Assembly: GCA_937934355.1 (NCBI GenBank)
Contig: CALGZY010000234.1
Location: 1 to 5,616 of the forward strand
Origin: an uncultured Collinsella sp.
Lineage (GTDB): Bacteria; Actinomycetota; Coriobacteriia; Coriobacteriales; Coriobacteriaceae
Direction: 5' to 3'
Length of the DNA stretch: 5,616 nt
The notes under the pieces are model-generated. The model was not told the DNA's origin, ran no database searches, and saw only the letters and a program-made list of their open reading frames with translations. Below, in pieces: positions 1 through 5,616 of the stretch (positions are counted from its first letter, which is position 1; each line of letters begins with the position of its first letter). A program made the position numbers and the translations under genes.

Positions 1-1
1 G

Positions 2-1792
2 CTGCTGGCCAGCGGTGGCATCGTCGCCATCAAGGGCCTGGGCGGATTCCATCTATCCTGTGACGCTGCCAACGAGCAGGCGGTGGCCGAGCTGCGCCGT
101 CGCAAGCGTCGCAGCAACAAGCCGCTTGCCGTCATGGTGCGCAGTCTTGCCGATGCCGGGCGCCTGTGCTATATCGACGATGCTGAACGCGATCTGCTCG
201 CCGGCAGTATCCGCCCCATCGTGCTGCTGCGCCGGCGGGCTGTTTGCGGGAACGACGGCGATTCTTCCGACGCCCTCGTACTCGCACCGTCCGTCGCGCG
301 CGACCTGCCCGAGCTTGGCGTTATGCTCCCCTACACCCCGCTTCAGCATCTTCTGCTTGCAGCTGCCGCGTCGCACGGTATGCACGCGCTCGTCATGACC
401 AGCGGCAACCTGAGCGAAGAGCCCATCGAGACCGATGACGATCTTGCCTGGGAGCGCCTCGTTGCCGCCGGCATTGCCGACGCGCTGCTCGGCAACGATC
501 GAGCGATTCTCTCGCGCTATGACGATTCCGTGGTGCGCGTGGTCAACGGCGCCGTTATGCCCGTTCGCCGCGCTCGCGGATATGCACCCCAGTCGCTGCC
601 GTTGCCGGCGCTCGACCGCGCTCCGTCCTGCGTGCTCGCCTGCGGGCCACAACAAAAGGCCACAATTGCGCTCACGCGTGAAGGGACGAACGGCGAGGCA
701 ACCTGTTTTGTGTCGCAGCATATCGGCGATGTTGAAAACGGCGGGACCTTCGATGCCTGGAACGCTGCGCGCACGCGCTTGGAAGATCTCTTTGATTTGG
801 TGCCCGCCGCCTTGGCTTGCGATGTACACCCCAGCTATCTATCGGGCCAGTGGGCGCGCGAGCAGGCGCGAAAATGCAATCTGCCGCTCGTCGAGGTGCA
901 GCACCATCATGCGCATATCGCGAGCGTAATGGCCGAGGCCATCGCCGCGGGCCAGCTTACAACCGACGCGCGCGTCCTTGGCATCGCCTTTGACGGCACC
1001 GGCGCCGGCACCGATGGGACCATTTGGGGCGGCGAGTTTCTTGTTGCCAGCCTTGGCGGCTTTGAGCGCGCCGCGCATTTGCGCACCTGGGCGCTCCCCG
1101 GTGGGGCGGCCTCCGTGCGCGACGCCCGCCGCAACGCCTTCGCCCTGCTCAGTGAGCTCGGCCTGCTCGAGCACCCAGGTGCCGCTCGGCTTTTGGACAG
1201 CCTCGACGAGCAAACGCGCAGCGTGACAGCCACCATGATCGAGCGCGGCATCAACAGCCCGCGTACCAGCAGCATGGGGCGCCTCTTTGATGCCGCGGCA
1301 GCAATTCTGGGCATCTGCGACAAGGCAACCTACGAGGGCGAACCCGCCATAGAACTCGAGGCCGCCGCCTGGCGCGCGCTCGACAACGAAATCGCCCATT
1401 TTCCCGACGACAACGCCGGCTATTTCGCATCTGGCCCATCGTGGCTGGACGGCCCCTATGTTCTGGACCAGAAAGCACTCTTTGAGGCACTTTTGGGAGG
1501 AATTGGAGCCGGAGCGCCCGCCAACAGGCTCGCACTCGACTTCCATGTCGGCATCGCGCGCTCCTCGGCGCGCATCGCCAGCGATATCTGCGTGCACGAG
1601 GGCATCGACACCGTCGCGCTCTCGGGCGGCGTGTTCATGAACCGACTTCTGCTTCAGCTTCTCACCCGCGAGCTCAAAAGCACAGGCTTTACTGTCCTTG
1701 TCCCCCACACCGTACCCGTCAATGACGGCTGCATCGCCTACGGTCAGGCAGCAGTCGCACGCACTCGCCTCGCACAGGTCGCGCCACAATAG
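2..1792 (+). CDS. hypF: Carbamoyltransferase HypF, C-terminal part (5' end outside window)
   Basis: HypF uses carbamoyl phosphate and ATP to make a carbamoyl-adenylate and transfers the carbamoyl group to HypE, the first step towards the cyanide ligands of [NiFe]-hydrogenase. The frame is open from base 2 and encodes 596 residues ending at TAG 1790-1792. HypF is usually about 750 residues, so the N-terminal acylphosphatase-like domain and the zinc-finger pairs lie upstream. The GTG at 83 is not the start, because family-like sequence (GGIVAIKGLGGFHL) is encoded before it. The YrdC-like part shows KRRSNKPLAVM and TSGNLSEEP (398-424). The Kae1-like part shows HIGDVENGGTFDAW, ACDVHPSYLS, the metal-binding VQHHHAH (896-916), AFDGTGAGTDGTIWGGEF, TSSMGRLFDA, YEGEPAIELE, SGGVFMN (1622-1642) and VNDGCIAYGQA. 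No frameshift or lost key residue is visible. It is followed by hypC, hypD and hypE on the same strand. Identification is very secure. Confidence 0.97.
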   Translation: MLASGGIVAIKGLGGFHLSCDAANEQAVAELRRRKRRSNKPLAVMVRSLADAGRLCYIDDAERDLLAGSIRPIVLLRRRAVCGNDGDSSDALVLAPSVARDLPELGVMLPYTPLQHLLLAAAASHGMHALVMTSGNLSEEPIETDDDLAWERLVAAGIADALLGNDRAILSRYDDSVVRVVNGAVMPVRRARGYAPQSLPLPALDRAPSCVLACGPQQKATIALTREGTNGEATCFVSQHIGDVENGGTFDAWNAARTRLEDLFDLVPAALACDVHPSYLSGQWAREQARKCNLPLVEVQHHHAHIASVMAEAIAAGQLTTDARVLGIAFDGTGAGTDGTIWGGEFLVASLGGFERAAHLRTWALPGGAASVRDARRNAFALLSELGLLEHPGAARLLDSLDEQTRSVTATMIERGINSPRTSSMGRLFDAAAAILGICDKATYEGEPAIELEAAAWRALDNEIAHFPDDNAGYFASGPSWLDGPYVLDQKALFEALLGGIGAGAPANRLALDFHVGIARSSARIASDICVHEGIDTVALSGGVFMNRLLLQLLTRELKSTGFTVLVPHTVPVNDGCIAYGQAAVARTRLAQVAPQ

Positions 1793-1863
1793 GCTGTTCG
1801 GCCAGCCCGCAAGCCGCCGTCTCACAGGCGTAACGCGTTTGCCCGCGAACCCCGCGAGCGCTA

Positions 1864-1877
1864 CCATCAACTGATGG
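1864..1877. promoter_or_regulatory. Small perfect palindrome in the hypF-hypC gap
   Basis: CCATCA and TGATGG form a perfect 6-base inverted repeat around AC, 46 bases before the hypC start. A two-base gap is too short for an RNA hairpin loop, so if it matters it would more likely be a DNA site for a dimeric regulator. It does not match the NikR or FNR consensus as I know them. The rest of the 131-base gap is GC-rich and shows no good terminator. Its function is unknown and chance is possible. Confidence 0.25.
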
Positions 1878-1910
1878 ATTATTGAGCGCCCGTCCAGCGC
1901 AAAGCGTATA

Positions 1911-1917
1911 AAAGGGG
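1911..1917 (+). promoter_or_regulatory. Ribosome binding site of hypC
   Basis: AAAGGGG ends six bases before the ATG at 1924. It fixes that ATG as the start of hypC, which is also the start demanded by the family because the second residue must be cysteine. Confidence 0.75.
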
Positions 1918-1923
1918 AACAAT

Positions 1924-2184
1924 ATGTGCCTTGCCGTTCCCGGTAAAGTAGTCAAACGCGACGACGACCTCAAGGCCACCGTCGACATGATGGGCATCGA
2001 GCGCCCTGTGTCGCTACGACTCGTGCCGACGGCGCAGGTTGGCGACTATATTCTCGTACACGCCGGCTTTGGCATCCAGATTGTCGACGAGCAGGAAGCA
2101 CAGGAAACGCTCGAGCTTGTTAATGCCATGTCCGAGCTGGTCGAAGAAGACCAGCTGACCACCAACCCGGCGGAGGCTTACTAG
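1924..2184 (+). CDS. hypC: Hydrogenase assembly chaperone HypC (HypC/HupF family)
   Basis: HypC is a small chaperone that binds HypD while the Fe(CN)2CO unit is assembled and then carries it to the hydrogenase large-subunit precursor in the cytoplasm. The 86-residue protein begins with the family signature MCLAVPGKV, and Cys2 is the residue required for iron and HypD binding. A beta-barrel-like body follows (RPVSLRLVPTAQVGDYILVHAGFGIQIVDEQEA), then an acidic helical tail (ETLELVNAMSELVEEDQ). Length is normal for the family. The start is set by AAAGGGG at 1911-1917. Its TAG stop shares a G with the GTG start of hypD, which fits tight co-expression of the two partner proteins. HypC paralogues such as HybG or HupF share this sequence pattern, but the adjacent hypD and hypE favour HypC. 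Confidence 0.96.
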   Translation: MCLAVPGKVVKRDDDLKATVDMMGIERPVSLRLVPTAQVGDYILVHAGFGIQIVDEQEAQETLELVNAMSELVEEDQLTTNPAEAY

Positions 2185-2186
2185 TG
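2171..2186 (+). promoter_or_regulatory. hypD ribosome binding site and hypC/hypD stop-start overlap
   Basis: CGGAGG at 2171-2176 lies inside the end of hypC, seven bases before the GTG start at 2184. TAG (2182-2184) and GTG (2184-2186) overlap by one base as TAGTG. This arrangement usually gives translational coupling, and it selects GTG 2184 as the hypD start. Confidence 0.7.
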
Positions 2187-3296
2187 GCGCCCGAGCAGCC
2201 GGCGCGCTCCGGTATCGATTTCTCGGCATTCCGCGATCCCAAGCTGGCTCGCGAGCTCATCGAACGCATTCATGAGCTTGTCGGCGACCGCACCATCAAC
2301 CTTATGGAAGTCTGCGGCACGCATACCGTGAGCATCGGGCGCTATGGCTTTCGCTCCATTATGCCGGCAGGGCTCAAGCTGCTGAGCGGCCCGGGCTGCC
2401 CCGTCTGCGTCACCGCCAACCGCGACATCGACCACGCAATCGCGCTCGACAACATAGACGGCGCCATCATCACCACCTTTGGCGACATGATGCGCGTGCC
2501 CGGATCATCCACCTCGCTCGCTGCGCAAAAGGCGGCGGGGCGCGATATCCGCATTGTGTACTCCCCGCTCGACGCGCTCGACATTGCCGAGCAAAACCCT
2601 GATCGCCCGGTCATTTTTATGGGCGTGGGCTTCGAGACTACGACGCCCACCATCGCCGCCGCCATCTTGGAGGCCGAGGCGCGCGGGCTTTTGAACTTCT
2701 CGGTCTATTGCGCCCACAAGACCACGCCGCCGGCGTTGCGCGCCATCGCCAACGACCCCGAGACCGCCATCGACGGCTTTATCCTGCCGGGCCACGTCGC
2801 CACCATCACGGGCTTGGCGCCCTTTAGCTTTTTGGTCGACGAGTTCGATACCCCGGGCGTGGTCACGGGATTTGAACCGGTCGATATCCTGCAGGGCATC
2901 TGCATGCTGGTCCAGATGGTTGTCGAGGACAGGCCGGCGATCGACAATGCCTACCGCCGCGGTGTCAATGCGAACGGCAACCCCGTGGCGCGCCAACTGG
3001 TCGAGCAGGTGTTTGAGCCGTGCGGCACCACATGGCGCGGTCTGGGGCCGATTGCCAACTCGGGCCTCGCAATCCGCCCCGAGTTCTTGCGTTTTGATGC
3101 CCGTGCTCGCTTTGACGTGCCCGTTGAGGCGACGGTCGAGCCGCGTGGATGCCGCTGCGGCGACGTGCTGCGCGGGGCCATTACGCCAAGCGACTGCCCC
3201 CTGTTCGGCCACGCTTGTACGCCCGAGCATCCCGTCGGCCCCTGCATGGTGAGCTCCGAGGGCAGCTGCGCAGCATATTTCCGCTACCGAGGCTAA
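2184..3296 (+). CDS. hypD: Hydrogenase formation protein HypD
   Basis: HypD is the iron-sulfur scaffold on which, with HypC, the iron receives its cyanide and CO ligands. The 370-residue product has the usual family length. Visible signatures are CGTHT with Cys44, GPGCPVC with Cys72 and Cys75, which are the conserved redox and iron-site cysteines, then GVGFETTTPTIAA, CAHKTTPPALRAI and DGFILPGHVATITG. The C-terminal cysteine cluster starts with CRCGDVLRGAI, continues with DCPLFG and VGPCMVSSEGSCAAY, and contains Cys323, 325, 338, 345, 354 and 362; it includes the [4Fe-4S] ligands. The start is GTG, chosen from the GGAGG site and the overlap with hypC. Family members often start nearer the FRDP motif (residues 16-19), so the first dozen residues are a slightly longer leader. 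The gene ends with TAA immediately followed by TAG, an in-frame double stop. Confidence 0.97.
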   Translation: MAPEQPARSGIDFSAFRDPKLARELIERIHELVGDRTINLMEVCGTHTVSIGRYGFRSIMPAGLKLLSGPGCPVCVTANRDIDHAIALDNIDGAIITTFGDMMRVPGSSTSLAAQKAAGRDIRIVYSPLDALDIAEQNPDRPVIFMGVGFETTTPTIAAAILEAEARGLLNFSVYCAHKTTPPALRAIANDPETAIDGFILPGHVATITGLAPFSFLVDEFDTPGVVTGFEPVDILQGICMLVQMVVEDRPAIDNAYRRGVNANGNPVARQLVEQVFEPCGTTWRGLGPIANSGLAIRPEFLRFDARARFDVPVEATVEPRGCRCGDVLRGAITPSDCPLFGHACTPEHPVGPCMVSSEGSCAAYFRYRG

Positions 3297-3298
3297 TA

Positions 3299-3327
3299 GG
3301 TTCCGCCGTTCTAACGAACGGCGGACC
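3299..3327 (+). repeat. Strong hairpin in the hypD-hypE gap
   Basis: CCGCCGTTC (3303-3311) and GAACGGCGG (3316-3324) form a perfect 9-base stem with a TAAC loop. A T-A pair and, with one bulged T, two G-C pairs extend it. It begins right after the double stop of hypD. No T-run follows on either strand, so it is not a textbook intrinsic terminator. It might protect the hypCD message end, mark a processing site, or reduce read-through into hypE. Confidence 0.6.
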
Positions 3328-3349
3328 AGTCGACGCTGCGCCTCACCCA

Positions 3350-3355
3350 TATAAT
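3350..3355 (+). promoter_or_regulatory. Candidate -10 box of a hypE promoter
   Basis: TATAAT, a perfect consensus -10 hexamer, sits in an otherwise GC-rich gap. Initiation would fall near 3361-3363, leaving a leader of about 20 bases that still contains the GGAG ribosome site (3369-3372). No good -35 hexamer is found at 16-18 bases; the closest match, TCGACG at 3330-3335, is only 14 bases upstream. The box may be a weak or activator-dependent internal promoter, or chance. Confidence 0.4.
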
Positions 3356-3380
3356 TCCACCCACGATTGGAGTTTTCGAT

Positions 3381-4415
3381 ATGTCCCATAGCGTTACCGA
3401 TAGCACCGTCCTGCTGGGCCACGGCTCTGGCGGTCAGATGATGAAACGCATCATCGATGAGGTCTTTTTGGATGCCTTTGGGTCGTCCGAGCTGCTCGAA
3501 GGCAACGATGCCGGCGTCGCCGCGCTGCCCGCGAGCGGGCGCATCGCCATGTCGACCGACAGCTTTGTTGTCTCGCCGCAGTTCTTCCCCGGTGGCAACA
3601 TCGGCCGCCTCGCCGTGTGCGGAACCGTCAACGACGTCGCGACCTCGGGTGCCAACGTGCGCTACCTGTCGTGCGGCTTTATCCTCGAAGAGGGCTATCC
3701 CATGGATAGGCTCCGCCAGATTGTGCAGACGATGGCCGAGACGGCGCACGAGGCGGGCGTGTCCATAATCACGGGCGACACCAAGGTGGTCGAGCGCGGC
3801 GGGGCCGACGGCGTCTATATCAATACCGCCGGCGTGGGCGAGGTGCCTGCGGGCGTGGCGCTCAGCGGCGCAAACTGCCAGCCCGGCGATGTCATCCTGG
3901 TCTCGGGTACACTGGGCGACCACGGCATCGCTATCATGAGCCAACGCGAGGGTCTGGCGTTTTCGAGCACGATCGAAAGCGACGCCGCGCCGCTCAACCA
4001 CCTGATTGCCGATGTGCTTTCCGCAGCACCCGACACACGCTGCTTCCGCGACCCCACGCGCGGTGGCCTGGCCTCGACGCTCAACGAGTTTGCGCAGGCC
4101 AGCGGCGTTGCCATGGAGATCGACGAGGACGATGTGCCCGTGCGCCCCGACGTGCAGGCAGCCTGCGAGATGCTCGGCTACGATGTGCTGCAGGTGGCAA
4201 ACGAGGGCAAGATGGTTGCCGTCGTGCCGGCCGAGCAAGCCGATGCCGCGCTGAGCGCCATGCGCGCCGCCCGCTACGGCGAGAATGCCGCCATCATCGG
4301 CCGCGTGCTGCCACTTGCCGAGGGCGCCCATCCCGCCGTGCGCGTGCGCACCGGCTGGGGCTCGACCCGCATCCTCGACATGCTCGTGGGAGAACAGCTG
4401 CCGAGGATTTGCTAA
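3381..4415 (+). CDS. hypE: Carbamoyl dehydratase HypE
   Basis: HypE accepts the carbamoyl group from HypF on its last residue and dehydrates it with ATP to a thiocyanate, the cyanide donor for HypCD. The protein has 344 residues, normal for the family, with the PurM/AIR-synthase-like ATP-binding fold. Motifs in order are GHGSGGQMM (13-21), GNDAGVAAL, STDSFVVSPQFFPGGNIGRLAVCGTVND, SCGFILEEG, GDTKVVERGG (from 132) and DPTRGGL (from 224). The C-terminus is the diagnostic PRIC, with Cys344 as the carbamoylated residue, so the protein is complete and probably active. The start ATG has GGAG at 3369-3372, eight bases upstream. It lies 84 bases after hypD, separated by a hairpin and a possible promoter, so it may be partly transcribed on its own. 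Confidence 0.97.
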   Translation: MSHSVTDSTVLLGHGSGGQMMKRIIDEVFLDAFGSSELLEGNDAGVAALPASGRIAMSTDSFVVSPQFFPGGNIGRLAVCGTVNDVATSGANVRYLSCGFILEEGYPMDRLRQIVQTMAETAHEAGVSIITGDTKVVERGGADGVYINTAGVGEVPAGVALSGANCQPGDVILVSGTLGDHGIAIMSQREGLAFSSTIESDAAPLNHLIADVLSAAPDTRCFRDPTRGGLASTLNEFAQASGVAMEIDEDDVPVRPDVQAACEMLGYDVLQVANEGKMVAVVPAEQADAALSAMRAARYGENAAIIGRVLPLAEGAHPAVRVRTGWGSTRILDMLVGEQLPRIC

Positions 4416-4467
4416 CGACAAAGGCTCAGGGCTATTAAAGATATTCAGATTCCAAACATGCCCGGCA

Positions 4468-4496
4468 CGCATGCCCAGTATCATGGGGTGCGTTTT
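4468..4496 (+). terminator. Weak terminator-like hairpin between hypE and the phosphatase gene
   Basis: Bases 4468-4477 pair with 4484-4492 (CGCAT, one bulged G, CCCA against TGGG, G, TGCG, with one G-T pair) around a 6-base loop, and TTTT follows at 4493-4496. This could partly end the hyp transcript. However, TATCAT (4479-4484) in the same place also resembles a -10 box for the downstream gene, although no -35 is seen. I cannot choose between the two readings from sequence. Confidence 0.3.
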
Positions 4497-4520
4497 ACAA
4501 CTCAAGCGGCAGGAGCACCC

Positions 4521-5189
4521 ATGGCAGCAGCTTTTTCCCATGTGATCTTTGACCTGGACGGCACCATTCTCAACACGCTCGAGGACCTGGCGGCCGCCGG
4601 CAACCATACCTGCGAGGCGCACGGCTGGCCCACGTTTGCCGTTGACGAGTACCGCTACAAGGTGGGAAACGGCATGCTCAAGCTGGTTGAGCGCTTTATG
4701 CCCGCCGAGTACGCAGGCGACGGCCGCATGTTTGAGCAGACGCTTGCCGAGTTTAGGGCTTACTACGGCGAGCACAAGGAAGACCACACCGCTCCCTATG
4801 CCGGCACGATCGAGATGCTCGACCGCTTGCGCGCCGCGGGCGTTCAGCTTGCCGTGCTCACTAACAAGGACCACGTCTCGGCGGCTTCGCTTATCGAAAA
4901 GTATTTTGGTTCCAAGCGCTTTGCGCTGGTGCAGGGCCGTGTCGATGCGTTTCCGCCCAAGCCCGAAGCACCCGTCACGCTGCATGTGATGGAAGAGCTA
5001 GGCGCCGACCCGGCGACCACGCTCTACGTAGGCGATTCCAATGTCGATATCCTGACCGGCCACAACGCCGGCCTTAAGAGTGCGGGCGTCAGCTGGGGTT
5101 TCCGCGGCCGCGCAGAGCTGGAAGCCACCGGCGCCGACTACGTGGTGGACACCCAGGCAGAGCTCGCAGCGCTGATCCTGGGCGAGTAA
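4521..5189 (+). CDS. HAD-family hydrolase, phosphoglycolate phosphatase-like
   Basis: This is a cytoplasmic phosphatase of the haloacid dehalogenase superfamily, subclass I with a helical cap. Its closest style is phosphoglycolate phosphatase (Gph), which removes phosphate from 2-phosphoglycolate. The 222-residue protein has motif I FDLDGT with the nucleophile Asp11 and the acid/base Asp13, motif II LTNK with Thr114, motif III Lys147 in PPKPEAP, and motif IV GDSNVD with Asp172 and Asp176. The cap domain lies roughly at residues 16-95. The ATG at 4521 is chosen because AGGAG (4511-4515) precedes it by five bases and motif I then sits at the usual distance from the N-terminus. An in-frame ATG at 4458 would add 21 unmatched residues and has no ribosome site. 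Substrate cannot be read from sequence: pyrophosphatase PpaX and other sugar-phosphate phosphatases look similar. No link to hydrogenase maturation is known. Confidence 0.88.
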   Translation: MAAAFSHVIFDLDGTILNTLEDLAAAGNHTCEAHGWPTFAVDEYRYKVGNGMLKLVERFMPAEYAGDGRMFEQTLAEFRAYYGEHKEDHTAPYAGTIEMLDRLRAAGVQLAVLTNKDHVSAASLIEKYFGSKRFALVQGRVDAFPPKPEAPVTLHVMEELGADPATTLYVGDSNVDILTGHNAGLKSAGVSWGFRGRAELEATGADYVVDTQAELAALILGE

Positions 5190-5230
5190 CGAGCGACACT
5201 GCTTAACGCAGCTGCGACAATTCTTCCGCG

Positions 5231-5281
5231 CGGAAAGCGCATCCCGTTTTGAAGCTCCGGAATGGGATGCGCTTTCCGTTT
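5231..5281 (+). terminator. Long hairpin after the phosphatase gene, possible transcript end
   Basis: The first arm pair of the array forms a perfect 15-base stem (5231-5245 with 5264-5278). In RNA it can continue inward with six more pairs, three of them G-U, leaving a 6-base loop. TTTG follows the stem. It lies 41 bases after the phosphatase stop, so it could stabilise or end that transcript, although the T-run is short for an intrinsic terminator. Confidence 0.35.
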
Positions 5282-5401
5282 GAGGCGCATCAGGGAAACC
5301 GCATCCCACTTCAGAGCAATATTCCGGGTCGCAGTTTCCGCAACCCACCCCATCCGGAAAATGCGACCCACTATTCGGCCAAAAACCGGGTCGCGGTTTC
5401 C
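5231..5401. repeat. Array of six alternating inverted 14-mers, 62-base period (REP/BIME-like)
   Basis: Six arms of 14 bases alternate in orientation. Forward arms are GGAAAGCGCATCCC (5232), GGAAACCGCATCCC (5294) and GGAAAATGCGACCC (5356). Reverse arms are GGGATGCGCTTTCC (5264), GGGTCGCAGTTTCC (5326) and GGGTCGCGGTTTCC (5388). Gaps are exactly 18, 16, 18, 16 and 18 bases, so forward arms recur every 62 bases. Gap sequences differ strongly while their lengths do not. The first pair is a perfect inverted repeat, 15 bases including the flanking C and G. The first three arms end in CGCATCCC and the last three in CGACCC when read forward. The layout resembles REP/BIME intergenic elements, which I infer only from structure. 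No transposase is in the window. Confidence 0.85.
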
Positions 5402-5426
5402 CAAGCACTCGGTGCAACGCTGGCAC

Positions 5427-5480
5427 AAGGAGTGTCCCCAACTGCCGGCAGAAAAGGAACGTCCCCAGCTGCCGCCTTCC
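5427..5480. repeat. Two-copy 27-base direct repeat with a GTCCCC core
   Basis: Copies start at 5427 and 5454. The first 21 bases of each agree at 18 positions and share AAGGA, GTCCCCA and CTGCCG; all three differences are transitions. The first copy continues into the palindrome CTGCCGGCAG (5442-5451), which the second copy has lost. Short GTCCCC-type repeats are often found around REP-associated transposases, but none is visible here, so that link is an inference. Confidence 0.6.
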
Positions 5481-5513
5481 CAATGACTACTTCAGCGATG
5501 GCAACGTCGCAGG

Positions 5514-5530
5514 TAAAAGTGCCACTTTAA
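5514..5530. promoter_or_regulatory. Operator-like dyad near the right edge
   Basis: AAAGTG and CACTTT (5516-5528) form a perfect 6-base dyad around one C, in AT-richer surroundings than the rest. It lies about 90 bases before the window edge and could be a regulator site for a gene to the right, or another small repeat. I recognise no specific regulator. Confidence 0.3.
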
Positions 5531-5616
5531 GCCAACCAAGGGAACGACGTTGTTTTGGCAACGACAGACACTATGACCCAATCCGAGGGCACTAAAAAGA
5601 TAGGAGCCCCCGCTCG

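Larger units (their letters stand above)
5190..5616. other. 427-base region without a convincing gene, rich in repeats
   Basis: Between the phosphatase stop and the right edge I see no protein with a recognisable domain. Open frames exist only because the repeats lack stops, and they have no ribosome site. The region holds, in order, a 10-base palindrome CGCAGCTGCG (5207-5216), the six-arm inverted-repeat array (5231-5401), a two-copy direct repeat (5427-5480), a dyad (5514-5530), and AGGAG at 5602-5606. The last lies ten bases from the window edge and could serve a gene starting just outside. Confidence 0.65.

Noticed and set aside
839..1870. A 343-codon open frame on the minus strand, and a similar one at 53-829
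   Set aside because: Both are opposite hypF and follow from its codon use. No family motif or ribosome site supports them.
1882..1912. Possible promoter for hypC, TTGAGC and TATAAA
   Set aside because: The spacing is 19 bases, the -35 match is poor, and initiation from this box would begin after the AAAGGGG ribosome site that hypC clearly uses.
4458..4520. N-terminal extension of the phosphatase from ATG 4458
   Set aside because: The extra 21 residues match nothing in HAD phosphatases, no ribosome site precedes this ATG, and AGGAG sits correctly before ATG 4521.
2505..4985. An 826-codon open frame on the minus strand
   Set aside because: It lies opposite hypD, hypE and the phosphatase, all of which have full family motifs. 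Its product has no recognisable domain. Long antisense frames are expected opposite genes with G or C at third codon positions.
5231..5401. Reading the array as a CRISPR
   Set aside because: Repeats are only 14 bases, alternate in orientation, vary from copy to copy, and the spacers are 16-18 bases. No cas gene is present.
5249..5530. Open frame on the plus strand running through the repeats
   Set aside because: It starts inside the first hairpin loop, is built almost wholly of the repeat arms and GTCCCC repeats, and lacks a ribosome binding site.
5555..5583. Promoter with TTGGCA as -35 near the right edge
   Set aside because: The -35 matches at five of six positions, but no acceptable -10 lies 16-18 bases downstream.

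Overview
This window is a chromosomal segment carrying most of a [NiFe]-hydrogenase maturation (hyp) cluster, all on the + strand: the C-terminal four-fifths or so of hypF, then hypC, hypD and hypE, followed by a HAD-family phosphatase of the phosphoglycolate phosphatase type. The last 427 bases hold no convincing gene but contain a strikingly regular repeat array. The DNA is strongly GC-rich by eye, with a marked preference for G or C at third codon positions and clear Shine-Dalgarno sites. Together with the style of the intergenic repeats, this suggests a high-GC anaerobe, possibly a gut Coriobacteriia member such as Collinsella. That placement is an impression from composition and protein style, not a database result, and I hold it loosely.

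Layout: hypF runs in from the left edge and ends at 1792. A 131-base gap follows, with a small palindrome and a strong ribosome binding site. hypC (1924-2184) and hypD (2184-3296) share one base (TAGTG) and are probably translationally coupled. An 84-base gap holds a strong hairpin and then a perfect TATAAT box in front of hypE (3381-4415). A 105-base gap separates hypE from the phosphatase (4521-5189). From 5190 to the right edge there is an array of six alternating inverted 14-mers with a 62-base period, a two-copy 27-base direct repeat, a short dyad, and a possible ribosome binding site for a gene beyond the edge.

How the genes work together (known for the families): HypF makes a carbamoyl-adenylate from carbamoyl phosphate and passes the carbamoyl group to the C-terminal cysteine of HypE. 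HypE dehydrates it to a thiocyanate. The HypC-HypD complex, with its iron and [4Fe-4S] cluster, receives the cyanide and assembles the Fe(CN)2CO moiety, which is delivered to the hydrogenase large subunit. Every key motif I looked for in these four proteins is present, so this looks like a working cyanide-ligand pathway. The nickel-insertion genes hypA and hypB and the hydrogenase structural genes are not in the window. The phosphatase has no known role in hydrogenase assembly and is probably a neighbour only.

I found no convincing new enzyme system. The most unusual element is the 5231-5401 repeat array.
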